64,000 nucleotides of DNA from Fructobacillus parabroussonetiae (GCF_018437265.1 NZ_JAAMFL010000004.1:39010-103009); one strand, 5' to 3'. Counted from the first letter of the stretch, positions 1-9,525 are shown. Notes: generated from the letters alone by a model not told the origin. Numbers and translations: made by a program.

Positions 1-320
1 GCGTGGACCTTGATTTTCCCGCGATCGATTAAAATCGTGGGCTTCCCATCGAGCAGCACCTTGGCAAAGCGGTTGTGCTCCTTGGCAAACTTAAGCACTA
101 AGACCAGCAAAGTCCAGATGATCATGACCATCATGAACTGGAAGACCGTGATGGCCTCGGAATAAATCGTTCCACCAATAATACCACCAAGTACATAGTT
201 TTGGACCTGGTCTAAGGCGTTGGTTGGCGCTAGGTTTCCCTTACCAAAGATGTTGATCTGAATGATGATGACAACCAGACCAATTCCTAGCTTTAAAAAG
301 ATTGGCATGTAAACTGACAT
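1..320 (-). CDS. DUF421 (YetF-like) membrane protein, 3' part cut by window edge
   Basis: This is the N-terminal 106 residues of a protein that runs off the left edge. I translated it directly; it opens MSVYMPIFLKLGIG and continues through three hydrophobic helices, then DGKPTILIDRGKI, which matches the start of the cytoplasmic domain of the DUF421/YetF family. Members are small integral membrane proteins of poorly defined role, often in stress or sporulation contexts. The ATG overlaps the stop of the upstream DUF3290 gene by one base (TAATG), so the two are translationally coupled. A DUF3290-DUF421 pair is a common arrangement in lactobacilli (established knowledge). The function is unknown. 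Confidence 0.85.
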   Translation of the reverse strand, partial: MSVYMPIFLKLGIGLVVIIIQINIFGKGNLAPTNALDQVQNYVLGGIIGGTIYSEAITVFQFMMVMIIWTLLVLVLKFAKEHNRFAKVLLDGKPTILIDRGKIKVH

Positions 321-763
321 TATTGGGCCACCTCCGCTTTGGCATTAATCAAGTACACCTGGGTCCGGCTGTAGGACTTTTGATCCTTGGACAAGGCGAT
401 TTGGTAGAACTTGCTGCCTTCTTTAGCAATCATGCCGTCTTGCATGGTCGTCGAGTTAAAGGCCAGGTCGGATGCCTTGACCTTCTGGTCCTTTTCATAG
501 GACTTGGCAAAGGCCGCCATCTCGTTTTGCTGCAGGTTTTGCGTCTGCGTGTTTTGCAGGTTGGTGTAGGTCAACCCGGCAAAGAAGAGAAAGGCCAAAA
601 AGGCGATGATTGTCAGGTCCCGGTAGCGCATGTTAAAGCGGTGCCGGAGCGAGGCGACGAGACCGACGCCAACGGCAATAAAGGTGATGATCAACAGGGC
701 GATGTAGACCTTGTTGGTCAGGTTGTTTTGGTTCACAAGGTAGTTTAGGGAATAAAATGTCAT
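320..763 (-). CDS. DUF3290 family membrane protein
   Basis: The protein has 147 residues with two transmembrane helices near the N-terminus (about residues 17-36 and 44-62) followed by a soluble, mostly extracytoplasmic domain ending YLINAKAEVAQ. The start MTFYSLNYLV is chosen over a longer open frame because GGAGGG lies just upstream of this ATG. It matches DUF3290 in length and in its pairing with a DUF421 gene immediately downstream. The function is unknown; the pair is presumed to act together at the membrane. Confidence 0.8.
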   Translation of the reverse strand: MTFYSLNYLVNQNNLTNKVYIALLIITFIAVGVGLVASLRHRFNMRYRDLTIIAFLAFLFFAGLTYTNLQNTQTQNLQQNEMAAFAKSYEKDQKVKASDLAFNSTTMQDGMIAKEGSKFYQIALSKDQKSYSRTQVYLINAKAEVAQ

Positions 764-782
764 GAGACCCTCCATGTCATGT

Positions 783-811
783 ATTGTAGCACAAGAAATG
801 GGCTGGCAGAA
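783..811 (-). promoter_or_regulatory. Possible promoter of the DUF3290-DUF421 operon
   Basis: On the minus strand a good -10 hexamer TACAAT (783-788) is preceded at 17 bases by a weak -35, TTCTGC (806-811). It sits about 20 bases upstream of the DUF3290 start. The -35 match is poor, so this is tentative. Confidence 0.35.
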
Positions 812-833
812 GGATTTCCAGCGGCTTTCCATT

Positions 834-856
834 AAAAAAAGCGAGCATTCGCTCGC
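834..856 (-). terminator. Rho-independent terminator of groESL
   Basis: On the minus strand the hairpin GCGAGC-GAAT-GCTCGC is followed by a run of seven T, about 45 bases after the groEL stop codon. Confidence 0.85.
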
Positions 857-899
857 TTGTCTGACCGCCATTTTAACGATGACAGAGCCCTGATTTTTT

Positions 900-2887
<1,988 letters not shown>

Positions 2888-2908
2888 CACAATGACCTCC
2901 AAGATTTT

Positions 2909-2935
2909 TTAGCACTCTTTGTATAAGACTGCTAA
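2909..2935 (-). promoter_or_regulatory. CIRCE operator (HrcA binding site)
   Basis: The element reads TTAGCACTC, nine bases, then GACTGCTAA. This is the CIRCE inverted repeat with one departure from the consensus right arm (GAGTGCTAA). It lies between the -10 box and the groES ribosome binding site, where HrcA would block transcription until heat shock. Confidence 0.93.
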
Positions 2936-2946
2936 TTACTATCTCT

Positions 2947-2975
2947 AGTATACCCCAGCAGGCATTAAATGCCAA
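2947..2975 (-). promoter_or_regulatory. groESL promoter
   Basis: On the minus strand TTGGCA (2970-2975), a spacer of exactly 17 bases and TATACT (2947-2952) form a good housekeeping promoter. The CIRCE element begins about 11 bases downstream of the -10 box. Confidence 0.85.
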
Positions 2976-2978
2976 TTA

Positions 2979-3003
2979 AAAAAGACCGTCCGGAGGCGAT
3001 CTC
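2979..3003 (-). terminator. Probable terminator of the nitroreductase gene
   Basis: On the minus strand AGATCGCC-TCCG-GACGGTCT folds with one internal mismatch and is followed by TTTTTT. It lies just after the nitroreductase stop and just before the groESL promoter. Confidence 0.6.
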
Positions 3004-3011
3004 GTCATTTC

Positions 3012-3755
3012 TTATTTCAAGTTCAAGCCCTTATCCATTGGGTACTTAGACAGGCGTGGATCGGCTGGAATCATATTGAACAACTTGGCGTTGTGCTTGG
3101 TCCAGTTCGTGTCCATGCCACGTTCCTTGTAGTAGTCAGCCATGGTCTTGTCGTAATCCTTAACGGCAGATTCGACTTTGCCTTCGTCATAGCGATCTTG
3201 CATGACGGAACCAGACAATGGCAACTTAGGCTTAACCCCTGGCGTCTGGTCAGGATAGCCGACTGAGAAGCCCATGATTGGCTTGACGTACTTTGGCAGG
3301 TCCAGTTCCTTCTCATACAATTCGAAGGCGCCCATGACTCCGGCCATCGTGACTGTTCCCAAACCAAGTGATTCGGCTGCGACCTGTGCACGTCCCAAGG
3401 TAATGGCCGTGGAAACAATTCCACCTTCTAAGAACTGGTAGTGTTGGATGCGGTCTTCAATGATGGCCTTGTTTTCATCTGACTGGCCGATCAAATCACG
3501 GTTCCAATCAACACAGGCCACGTAGAAACGGGGTGCTGAGGCAATGTAGCCCATGTGGACCGTGTCGGTGATCTTCTGCTTCAAGTCCTGGTCTGTAATC
3601 TCAATAAAGGTAACGGGTTGGTAGTTTTGCATGTTTGGTCCGGCAAAGGCCGCTTTAAAAATCGTGTCCATCGTTTCATCTGACACGGGCTTTTCTTGAA
3701 AGGCACGAATCGATGCGTGCGCCTGCAATTGCTTTAAGACTTCGTTATTCTCCAT
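3012..3755 (-). CDS. NAD(P)H-dependent nitro/flavin reductase (NfsA/FRP family)
   Basis: The 247-residue protein belongs to the FMN-dependent nitroreductase superfamily, NfsA/flavin-reductase branch, which reduces nitroaromatics, quinones or free flavin with NAD(P)H. Visible signatures are ASIRAFQEKPV near the N-terminus (FMN phosphate contacts), NMQNYQPVTFIEI, the central AAESLGLGTV-GVMGA segment and GFSVGYPDQTPGVKPKLP, typical of the NfsA group. The start MENNEVLKQL is preceded by AGGAGG; the open frame extends upstream but without a ribosome binding site. It is monocistronic and divergent from the FUSC gene. The exact substrate cannot be read from the sequence. Confidence 0.9.
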   Translation of the reverse strand: MENNEVLKQLQAHASIRAFQEKPVSDETMDTIFKAAFAGPNMQNYQPVTFIEITDQDLKQKITDTVHMGYIASAPRFYVACVDWNRDLIGQSDENKAIIEDRIQHYQFLEGGIVSTAITLGRAQVAAESLGLGTVTMAGVMGAFELYEKELDLPKYVKPIMGFSVGYPDQTPGVKPKLPLSGSVMQDRYDEGKVESAVKDYDKTMADYYKERGMDTNWTKHNAKLFNMIPADPRLSKYPMDKGLNLK

Positions 3756-3845
3756 GACAACCTCCTGTAATCGGTGTATACTTTTATACTTGTGTGGCTC
3801 TAGGGCCATCTTACACTTTTCAAAAAATAATTTCTAGGAGCACCC

Positions 3846-4409
3846 ATGAATTTCTTCCATGTCCACATTGGCTTACGGACATTTAAAACCGGCCTGGCCG
3901 TCATGCTCGTGATGATGGCTTACCACTTTATCGACCGTCCCGCTTTCGTTCCCGCCCTGGCGGCTGTCTTTGCCCTGCGGGAGAGCTGGGATAACACCCT
4001 CTCCTTTGCCAAAGTCCGACTGGTTTCCAACGCAGTCGGTGGTGGCTTAGCCATCATCTTCTACCTCTTTCGCGAATACACCCACAACGCGGACTGGATC
4101 ACGATCATCCTCGTGCCCGTTCTGGTCATGGTCGGCATCATCATTCACAACAAGCTCGACCAAAGCATCGGCATCGTTGGCGGTATGGCCGCTTTCCTCA
4201 TGATCGCCCTAACCATCCCCCTCGACGCCACCATCGACTACGTCTTCTTGCGGGTCATGGATGTCTTCGTCGGTGTCCTCTTCGCCATTGCCATCAACCG
4301 CTTCGCCATGCCTGACGAACTAAAAAAGGTCGAATCCGAAGTGGCCAAGGTCGAACAAGAGGCCAAAAAAGTGATCCAAAAAATCGAACACAAACCAAGC
4401 GAAAAATAA
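3846..4409 (+). CDS. FUSC/aromatic acid exporter family membrane protein (DUF939-like)
   Basis: The 187-residue protein has about five hydrophobic helices in its first 160 residues, opening GLRTFKTGLAVMLVM and containing AVFALRESWDNTLSFAKVRLVSNAVGGG, the pattern of the ArAE/FUSC N-terminal region. It ends in a charged, Lys/Glu-rich tail predicted to be coiled coil (ELKKVESEVAKVEQEAKKVIQK). Relatives are putative exporters of aromatic acids or are involved in envelope functions. It lacks the large cytoplasmic C-terminal domain of full-length members. A terminator follows directly. Confidence 0.8.
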   Translation: MNFFHVHIGLRTFKTGLAVMLVMMAYHFIDRPAFVPALAAVFALRESWDNTLSFAKVRLVSNAVGGGLAIIFYLFREYTHNADWITIILVPVLVMVGIIIHNKLDQSIGIVGGMAAFLMIALTIPLDATIDYVFLRVMDVFVGVLFAIAINRFAMPDELKKVESEVAKVEQEAKKVIQKIEHKPSEK

Positions 4410-4411
4410 AC

Positions 4412-4436
4412 AAAAGCCTTCCAGACGGAAGGCTTT
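4412..4436 (+). terminator. Terminator of the FUSC gene
   Basis: AAGCCTTCC-AGAC-GGAAGGCTT is followed by a T run three bases after the stop codon region. It also marks the left border of the AT-rich island. Confidence 0.9.
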
Positions 4437-4485
4437 TTATTATCTAAGCTGATTATAAGAAATTCTTTTCCCGAGCTCTCAACAA

Positions 4486-4530
4486 AATTTTAGCAATTTC
4501 ATGTGTACAAAAATGATGAAATTTCGTATT
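4486..4530. repeat. Copy A of a ~45-bp repeat downstream of small membrane gene 1
   Basis: This stretch (starting TTTTAGCAATTTCAT and ending GAAATTTCGTATTAAAA) is nearly the same as 5105-5150. Each copy contains an inverted repeat, AATTTCAT...ATG-TGAAATT, and each lies just 3' of a small minus-strand membrane-protein gene. It may act as a terminator-like structure or mark a duplication. Confidence 0.7.
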
Positions 4531-4549
4531 AAAACAAATTAATCAAAAA

Positions 4550-5032
4550 TCACTTTCTTGTATCACGACCACTATATTCCGAACGATACGCAAGTAAACG
4601 CTGCTCCGATTTTTTTATTCCATGACGAGTAAAAAAATATATCGGTACATATAAAGCACATAATACTATTGCAGAAACTTTAAATATGCTTAATCCCTTT
4701 ATCTGGGACACAAAGAAAAGTATTGAAAAATACGCAGGTAAATATACGGTTATATAAGAACGTGACGAATCGATTTCATTCGTTAATTCTAAAATAAGAT
4801 ATTCCAAATATTCATCATCATAATATTTGGCCTCTTCTTTTAATTTTATATAGTCATTAAATCTTTTCACATCTTTCTGATCGAAATGAAAGAAAAAACC
4901 AATACCTGACACAATTCTATCCCACGTAGATTGTCGATCATTCCTTTTCTTTATACGAGAAGGATTTTCTATTTCTTCTATAGCCTTCTTAACTACGTTT
5001 CTAACATTGAATCGATCCATCTCATTCTTCAC
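4550..5032 (-). CDS. Small hypothetical membrane protein 1 (two TM helices)
   Basis: I do not recognise this 160-residue protein. It has a charged N-terminal half (NPSRIKKRNDRQSTWDRIVSGIG, then a Glu/Tyr-rich segment), two hydrophobic helices at about residues 94-112 and 116-134, and a basic C-terminus. The start appears to be GTG at 5032 with GAGGG nine bases upstream; an ATG four codons later is possible. Codon and base composition are AT-rich compared with the core genes. Its layout (WD...SG motif, about 50 polar residues, two helices, short polar tail) resembles its neighbour at 5158-5523, so the two may be distant paralogues. Confidence 0.65.
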   Translation of the reverse strand: MKNEMDRFNVRNVVKKAIEEIENPSRIKKRNDRQSTWDRIVSGIGFFFHFDQKDVKRFNDYIKLKEEAKYYDDEYLEYLILELTNEIDSSRSYITVYLPAYFSILFFVSQIKGLSIFKVSAIVLCALYVPIYFFTRHGIKKSEQRLLAYRSEYSGRDTRK

Positions 5033-5104
5033 GACTTGTTGCCCTCACTTCATTTTATCTACACCGGATACAACTTATTATTCCTTCAGAGAATCAAGTT
5101 ATTT

Positions 5105-5150
5105 TTAGCAATTTCATATATAAAAATGCTGAAATTTCGTAGTAAAAAAA
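5105..5150. repeat. Copy B of the ~45-bp repeat downstream of small membrane gene 2
   Basis: It reads TTTTAGCAATTTCATATAT, then a GAAATTTCGTAGTAAAA end, and differs from copy A at only a few positions. It ends just before the stop codon of the 5158-5523 gene. Confidence 0.7.
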
Positions 5151-5157
5151 TCTCTCA

Positions 5158-5523
5158 CTATTTTTTATCAGCCTCTCTCTTTTCATCTAGCGCGTCTTTA
5201 TAAGTCGCTAATTCTGCATAAATTTTTGGCCGAACTGAAATTAAAAGCATTAATTCGATTCCAATAAAAATCATCCCCAGTATCATAATAAAAGATAAAA
5301 CAGCAGATGCAGGAACGTACCCCTTCAAAAAAAGGCCTACAATTGCCGAAAGAATTGGCACAACAATCGACACGGTTGAATCGCAAAGTTTCAAATTATT
5401 TTCAGTATTTATTATCCCCGCTTTGATCGCATCAACTGTTTTTTCTTGTACGTAATAATTCTTTTTATTCGTGTATTCTTCGTCAGACAAGCCGCTAGTC
5501 ATAAAATCCCAAATTCGTGTCAT
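5158..5523 (-). CDS. Small hypothetical membrane protein 2 (two TM helices)
   Basis: The 121-residue protein is not assigned to a family. It begins MTRIWDFMTSGLSDEEY, has a polar region, two helices at about residues 51-69 and 74-95 and an Asp/Glu/Lys-rich tail (DALDEKREADKK). AAGGTGA lies about eight bases before the ATG. It lies 125 bases upstream of small membrane gene 1 on the same strand and probably shares its transcript. Two-helix proteins of this shape (SLATT-like architecture) occur in defence islands, but no specific match is claimed. Confidence 0.65.
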   Translation of the reverse strand: MTRIWDFMTSGLSDEEYTNKKNYYVQEKTVDAIKAGIINTENNLKLCDSTVSIVVPILSAIVGLFLKGYVPASAVLSFIMILGMIFIGIELMLLISVRPKIYAELATYKDALDEKREADKK

Positions 5524-5563
5524 AAATCTTCACCTTTTATATTCCAATTTTTCATAAACCTAA

Positions 5564-5591
5564 TTGTTACAAACGATTACTCTATTATATA
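5564..5591 (+). promoter_or_regulatory. Possible promoter of the recombinase gene
   Basis: TTGTTA and TATATA separated by 16 bases lie about 75 bases upstream of the recombinase start. The match is moderate and the region is AT-rich, so false positives are likely. Confidence 0.35.
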
Positions 5592-5604
5592 TAAAAACAA
5601 AGAA

Positions 5605-5634
5605 GAAAAAGCAGTCTTTCCCGGCTGCTTTTTC
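5605..5634. terminator. Bidirectional terminator-like hairpin in the leader of the recombinase gene
   Basis: Perfect 10-bp arms GAAAAAGCAG and CTGCTTTTTC flank a 10-base loop. The hairpin lies between the putative promoter and the recombinase start, so it could attenuate recombinase expression, or insulate the divergent genes. Confidence 0.65.
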
Positions 5635-5664
5635 ACTAACTAGATTAACTTGAAAGGACACTAC

Positions 5665-6594
5665 ATGACCAAGGCGAACCAAAACGAGCTCTTCCATCGC
5701 TACTACAAACGCTGGATTAGTATGTATAAAGAAGGTGCCATTCGTAAAGTCACGATGAATAAATACCTAATGACCCATCAATGGGTAATCAAGCTAGCGC
5801 CCTCTTTAAAAGTCAGCGAAATGACTCGAATCAATTATCAGCAACTATTAAACGACTATGCAGAGGGGCACGAACGACAAACGGTTATGGACTTCCATCA
5901 TCAATTAAAAGGGGCGATTTTAGATGCTGTCGACGATGGTTTAATCGAACGTGATCCAACACGCAAAGCGATTATCAAAGGACGAACACCACGTACGAAA
6001 AAGCCAAAGTATCTCAATCAATTCGAACTACACACCATGCTAACGCAACTTGATCTTGGTTCAGAGGTCAATTGGGACTGGTTTATCCTTCTCATTGCCA
6101 AAACCGGCATGCGCTTTTCCGAAGCACTCGCATTAACTCCAAACGATTTCGACTTTGCGCATCAAATGCTAACCATCAACAAAACCTGGAATTATAAAGA
6201 AAGCGGCGGCTTTTTACCCACTAAAAACCAGTCTTCCGTTCGTAAAATCCAAATCGATTGGCAAACCGTCATCCAGTTTTCTGAATTACTCAAAAACCTT
6301 CCCGAAGACGAACCAATTTTTGTGCAAGAAAAAGAAAAGGTTTATAACTCAACAATCAACAACCTACTCTTTCGTCACTGTAAAGATGCCGAAGTCCCAA
6401 CCATCTCCATTCACGGTCTTCGACATACACATGCCTCTCTCCTTCTCTTTGCCGGTGTTTCGATCGCCAGTGTAGCTCGGCGACTTGGTCATGCCTCCAT
6501 GACCACCACACAGAAAACCTATCTTCACATTATCCAAGAATTAGAAAACCAAGACGTCGATTTAGTTATGCGTTCATTATCAGGTTTAAGCTAA
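5665..6594 (+). CDS. Tyrosine site-specific recombinase (phage integrase family)
   Basis: The 309-residue protein has an N-terminal SAM-like core-binding domain (about residues 1-105) and a C-terminal catalytic domain. The catalytic set is visible: Arg in KTGMRFSEALAL, a Lys in the LPTKNQSSVRKI hairpin, HxxR in HGLRHTHAS, the second His in RLGHAS and the nucleophile Tyr in KTYLH. AAAGGA six bases before the ATG at 5665 fixes the start; a TTG upstream is less likely. In lactic acid bacteria such genes next to type I restriction loci exchange hsdS segments (PsrA/CreX type), and three spare hsdS half-genes lie about 1.2 kb away. Whether this enzyme acts on them or mobilises the island is not shown. 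Confidence 0.92.
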   Translation: MTKANQNELFHRYYKRWISMYKEGAIRKVTMNKYLMTHQWVIKLAPSLKVSEMTRINYQQLLNDYAEGHERQTVMDFHHQLKGAILDAVDDGLIERDPTRKAIIKGRTPRTKKPKYLNQFELHTMLTQLDLGSEVNWDWFILLIAKTGMRFSEALALTPNDFDFAHQMLTINKTWNYKESGGFLPTKNQSSVRKIQIDWQTVIQFSELLKNLPEDEPIFVQEKEKVYNSTINNLLFRHCKDAEVPTISIHGLRHTHASLLLFAGVSIASVARRLGHASMTTTQKTYLHIIQELENQDVDLVMRSLSGLS

Positions 6595-6605
6595 GAATGG
6601 ATCAT

Positions 6606-6641
6606 AAAAGGCGTTCAGCTATGCAAGCTGAACGCCTTTTT
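6606..6641. terminator. Strong bidirectional terminator after the recombinase
   Basis: The arms AAAAGGCGTTCAGCT and AGCTGAACGCCTTTT are perfectly complementary over 15 bp around a 5-base loop. It can serve both the recombinase and the convergent gene ending at 6668. Confidence 0.95.
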
Positions 6642-6667
6642 CAAAGTAACAAGAAAACCATGGCTCA

Positions 6668-7096
6668 TTAATGATCATACAAATCAAACTTTGTATCCAC
6701 CGCCAGAACATAAAACAAATTACCGTTTAACTTGCCAATCAATCGTCCCTTTTTACTAATACGGACGACACAGAATTTATCATCACATTCCTTTTCACGT
6801 TCTGTTTGAATAAATTCCTCAGGTGTAATGACGTGTTTTAGTCGTTCAATGAATTCAACACCCTGTTCTTTTGGTCGATTCAAGATAATGGTAATGTGTT
6901 CATTCGACAACTTTTCGACTGCATGAAAAAGCGCTTTGTAAACATCTTTCTCCAATTTTGAGAGACTATATTTTTTATGCTTTGTGAGAAATGAAAAATT
7001 AAACACCATACATTCATTGTGCATATTCCTTTGATTCACACTCAACTTGGTCGGAAAAGCAGAATCACTTTCACGTAAATCAATCTTTTTCGGCAT
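6668..7096 (-). CDS. Partner of the Panacea-domain gene, putative toxin
   Basis: The 142-residue soluble protein has no motif I can name with certainty. It contains the segment MVFNFSFLTKHKKYSLSKL, a helical middle and a basic stretch CVVRISKKGRLIGKL. It follows the Panacea-domain gene by 15 bases on the same strand. Panacea domains are antitoxins that neutralise many unrelated toxins encoded next to them (established for the family), so a toxin role is inferred from position only. Here the presumed antitoxin gene comes first in the transcript. No nuclease or ADP-ribosylase motif is apparent. Confidence 0.6.
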   Translation of the reverse strand: MPKKIDLRESDSAFPTKLSVNQRNMHNECMVFNFSFLTKHKKYSLSKLEKDVYKALFHAVEKLSNEHITIILNRPKEQGVEFIERLKHVITPEEFIQTEREKECDDKFCVVRISKKGRLIGKLNGNLFYVLAVDTKFDLYDH

Positions 7097-7111
7097 CGTA
7101 TCTACCTGAAC

Positions 7112-7594
7112 TTAAGCAAGAACGTTCATTTTAAAGTAATCCTGAATCAACCGAGGACTAATGATTGAACTTTGTGCTGTTTCTTTCCAGGGTGTTTCCT
7201 GATGGGTCATATTCATTAAATCAATGGCGCTTCGATCACCATACTTCGCCATAACCGCGCATAAGACAGAAACGGCCTCTTCATCACTTGCTACCAATTG
7301 AAAATCATCTAAATCCGCATTACTAAGCGTTTCTATTCCATCAGAAGGAACAATTTCTTTTTGTCCCTTGTACTTAGCATGAACACTTTCAACCGCTGGA
7401 CCGTACTTCCAACAAACAATATCGTCCGAAAAAAGTTTCCGGTCATAGGCAGCCAGCATGACGCCCTGTGCATAGTAAAGTAACTTCATCACCTTCATCT
7501 GCGATAACGGCTCCACCATTTCTTTATGCTGCATATCAGCATAATTCGTGGCACGGAACCAATTTGTAATTTGTAAAGCGCTAAATTCAACCAT
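7112..7594 (-). CDS. Panacea-domain (DUF4065/SocA-like) protein, putative antitoxin
   Basis: The 160-residue protein carries the DUF4065/Panacea pattern: SALQITNWFRATN near the N-terminus, then MKVMKLLYYAQGVMLAAYDRKLFSDDIVCWKYGPAVESVH, which is the family core, and a C-terminal LMNMTHQETPWKET. SocA of Caulobacter, a proteolytic adaptor antitoxin, belongs here, and the domain is a general antitoxin module in hyperpromiscuous toxin-antitoxin systems. AGGAAGGAG lies nine bases before the start. Its position inside the hsd locus, between the recombinase and the spare hsdS cassettes, suggests stabilisation of the island. Confidence 0.85.
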   Translation of the reverse strand: MVEFSALQITNWFRATNYADMQHKEMVEPLSQMKVMKLLYYAQGVMLAAYDRKLFSDDIVCWKYGPAVESVHAKYKGQKEIVPSDGIETLSNADLDDFQLVASDEEAVSVLCAVMAKYGDRSAIDLMNMTHQETPWKETAQSSIISPRLIQDYFKMNVLA

Positions 7595-7744
7595 GGATTG
7601 GACACTCCTTCCTGTTCAATCTTTAAATCAAATTATTCTTCTGAATTCAATATACTACATATTTTAAAACCAGTCATCAACAAAGCCCTAACTCGCATTA
7701 ACGCCAAAAATTAATTCTAAAATATGAGGATACAAGAATTTTCA

Positions 7745-8255
7745 TTACTGATGAAGAGTAATAAGCTTATCGACTTTACTGGTCAACTCACCAATACTTT
7801 TTTGTTCTTCGTATCCAGGAATTTTAACCTGAAAGTCCGATAGGGCTTTTTTGGTTATTGTTTTAATAATTCCGCCAGGGGCCTTTCTGCTTTCAATATT
7901 AAATTTATTTTGAATCACGTACGCCCAGAAGTGGTCATCAGTTTTCCTAAGATAGTTCTCAAAAATCAAAAGGGTTCTGTCTACGTAGGAATCGTACGGC
8001 GTGACGGCAACACGTCCAATACTACCTTGAAGCGTGACAACAACGGTACCTTTGGGAACAAACACACTTTTTGGTTGAGCTACTTTGCTAATTTTCTGCT
8101 TTGTTTCAGGAACTAACGATAAATCTTTATTTACATCAACAACTTGAATAAACGGCATAGCCCCTTTCCCGCCATACCATTCTGGATTACCGTATGGCTG
8201 TGGGAACGATCCGCGCCGAAAGAAAGCGTATTCCCCTAACCTACGCTGTTCCCAA
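7745..8255 (-). pseudogene. Silent hsdS cassette 1 (single target-recognition domain)
   Basis: This is a half-size specificity gene coding one target-recognition domain between the same boundaries as in the active hsdS: WEQRRL at its start (box at 8240-8255) and KLITLHQ followed directly by TAA at its end (7748-7759). The intervening sequence (FFRRGSFPQPYGN...TLQGSIGRVAVTPYDSYVDRTLLIF) is a typical type I TRD and has no interruption. No ATG or ribosome binding site precedes the boundary; only a TTG lies upstream. It is best read as a storage cassette whose content becomes active when moved into hsdS. It is on the same strand and in the same orientation as hsdS. Confidence 0.85.
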
Positions 8256-8378
8256 GGACTCACGTGAGAAGCTATTTTGTAAAACAAAATAAATAATAAA
8301 GTTTAGTATACAATGCGTCTTGAAGAATTTACTTATCTTTCTAAACTCAATGTATAATAGTTACTTTGTATTTTCTAT

Positions 8379-8897
8379 TTACTGATGAAGAGTGATGAGC
8401 TTATCAACTTTTTTTATTAACTGTCCCACTTGCTGCTGTTCAACAGAATTTGCAGGAACATTGATCTGTTGTAGCATCAATTCTGTTTTAGTAACCCCTT
8501 TAATTGAAGTTCCTTGTGCTGCATTACCTAACTTGTTCATCAATTTGAATAATAAATATACAGCAAAATCAGGCTTAACTTGCAAGTTACTTAGAGAAAT
8601 AAAATCCTGGCTAGTGGAATACTCATTTCCTATAAACGCTAATTTACCAACTCCTACACGGGTAACAAGCGCGATAGAATTTTTAGGCACTAGCTTTGCT
8701 GCCGATTTTTGAAGTCCTTCATTCGTGATCCATTTTCGATAATTAACATCATACAAATTATTTTCTTGTAAGTCTGATGATTGAATCCAAGGAAGACTAC
8801 CACCCCAGTATTTTGTAACTCCGGTTTTTGGTGTTCCTCCTCCAGAATAAATAGATGCTAATTCTGAAAGCTTACGCTGTTCCCAATAATTTTTCAT
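8379..8897 (-). CDS. hsdS cassette 2 (half-length specificity subunit, possibly translated)
   Basis: The 172-residue frame starts MKNYWEQRKLSELASIY and ends KKVDKLITLHQ, so it is again one TRD between the shared boundaries (boxes at 8871-8886 and 8382-8393). The TRD reads YSGGGTPKTGVTKYWGGSLPWIQSSDL, a classic HsdS pattern. Unlike cassette 1 it has an ATG directly before the boundary with AAGGATG about nine bases upstream, so it could be made as a half HsdS. Half-length HsdS proteins can dimerise into a working specificity subunit in some systems. No convincing promoter was found. Confidence 0.85.
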   Translation of the reverse strand: MKNYWEQRKLSELASIYSGGGTPKTGVTKYWGGSLPWIQSSDLQENNLYDVNYRKWITNEGLQKSAAKLVPKNSIALVTRVGVGKLAFIGNEYSTSQDFISLSNLQVKPDFAVYLLFKLMNKLGNAAQGTSIKGVTKTELMLQQINVPANSVEQQQVGQLIKKVDKLITLHQ

Positions 8898-9017
8898 TAA
8901 ACATCATCCTTTTATACATTAATCTGTATTTAGTTTGGAAATATGTCCGTCGAAAAATCGTAACTATTATTTTAAAACATAACTGAATATGCAATGCTTA
9001 TATCTCTAAACAAAATG

Positions 9018-9519
9018 TCATGTACGCCGATGAAGAGTAAGAAGTAATTCAATTTCGATTAATAATTCACCAATCTTTTTTTGTTCTACATATTTTGGAA
9101 CAACTACATTCTGTTTTAAAAAATCTTTTGCTACAAGATTACTCATCATTGTAGCTTTTGTTGTAGACCTCATTAATTTCCGCCCCATAATAGGTTCATA
9201 ATTAATAAAGTATTTCCAGTAAGAACTATCAAAAGAAATCCTTGGTCTAAACACATCAAAAACATGGGATACTATACCCTCTCCGATAGTATTTTCAACA
9301 AATCTTCCATAAGCAAAATTTTTACTTTTATTACCTTCAAACGCTATGTCCCCCTGTCTGAAAACATTATATGTTTTCATATAATCCATAGTAGATTTAT
9401 TTACATGTGAATCTTTAAAGTACATATTGGCGACAGAAATAATTTTACTTGAATCAAATTATCCGTCATTTTTTTCTATCACTTTACTGTATATTTCGCC
9501 AAACTTACGCTGTTCCCAA
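9018..9519 (-). pseudogene. hsdS cassette 3, interrupted by an in-frame stop codon
   Basis: Read on the minus strand from the shared boundary at 9504-9519, the frame gives WEQRKFGEIYSKVIEKNDG, then TAA (9459-9461), then FDSSKIISVANMYFKDS in the same frame and on to LLTLHRRT and a stop. The segment after the stop is a normal TRD with the conserved helix (EQKKIGELLIEIELLLTLH). One nonsense change has therefore broken an otherwise intact cassette. The end boundary is slightly diverged (LHRRT rather than LHQ). It lies only seven bases beyond the T-run of the terminator that closes the active hsd operon. Confidence 0.85.
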
Positions 9520-9525
9520 CCAAAA

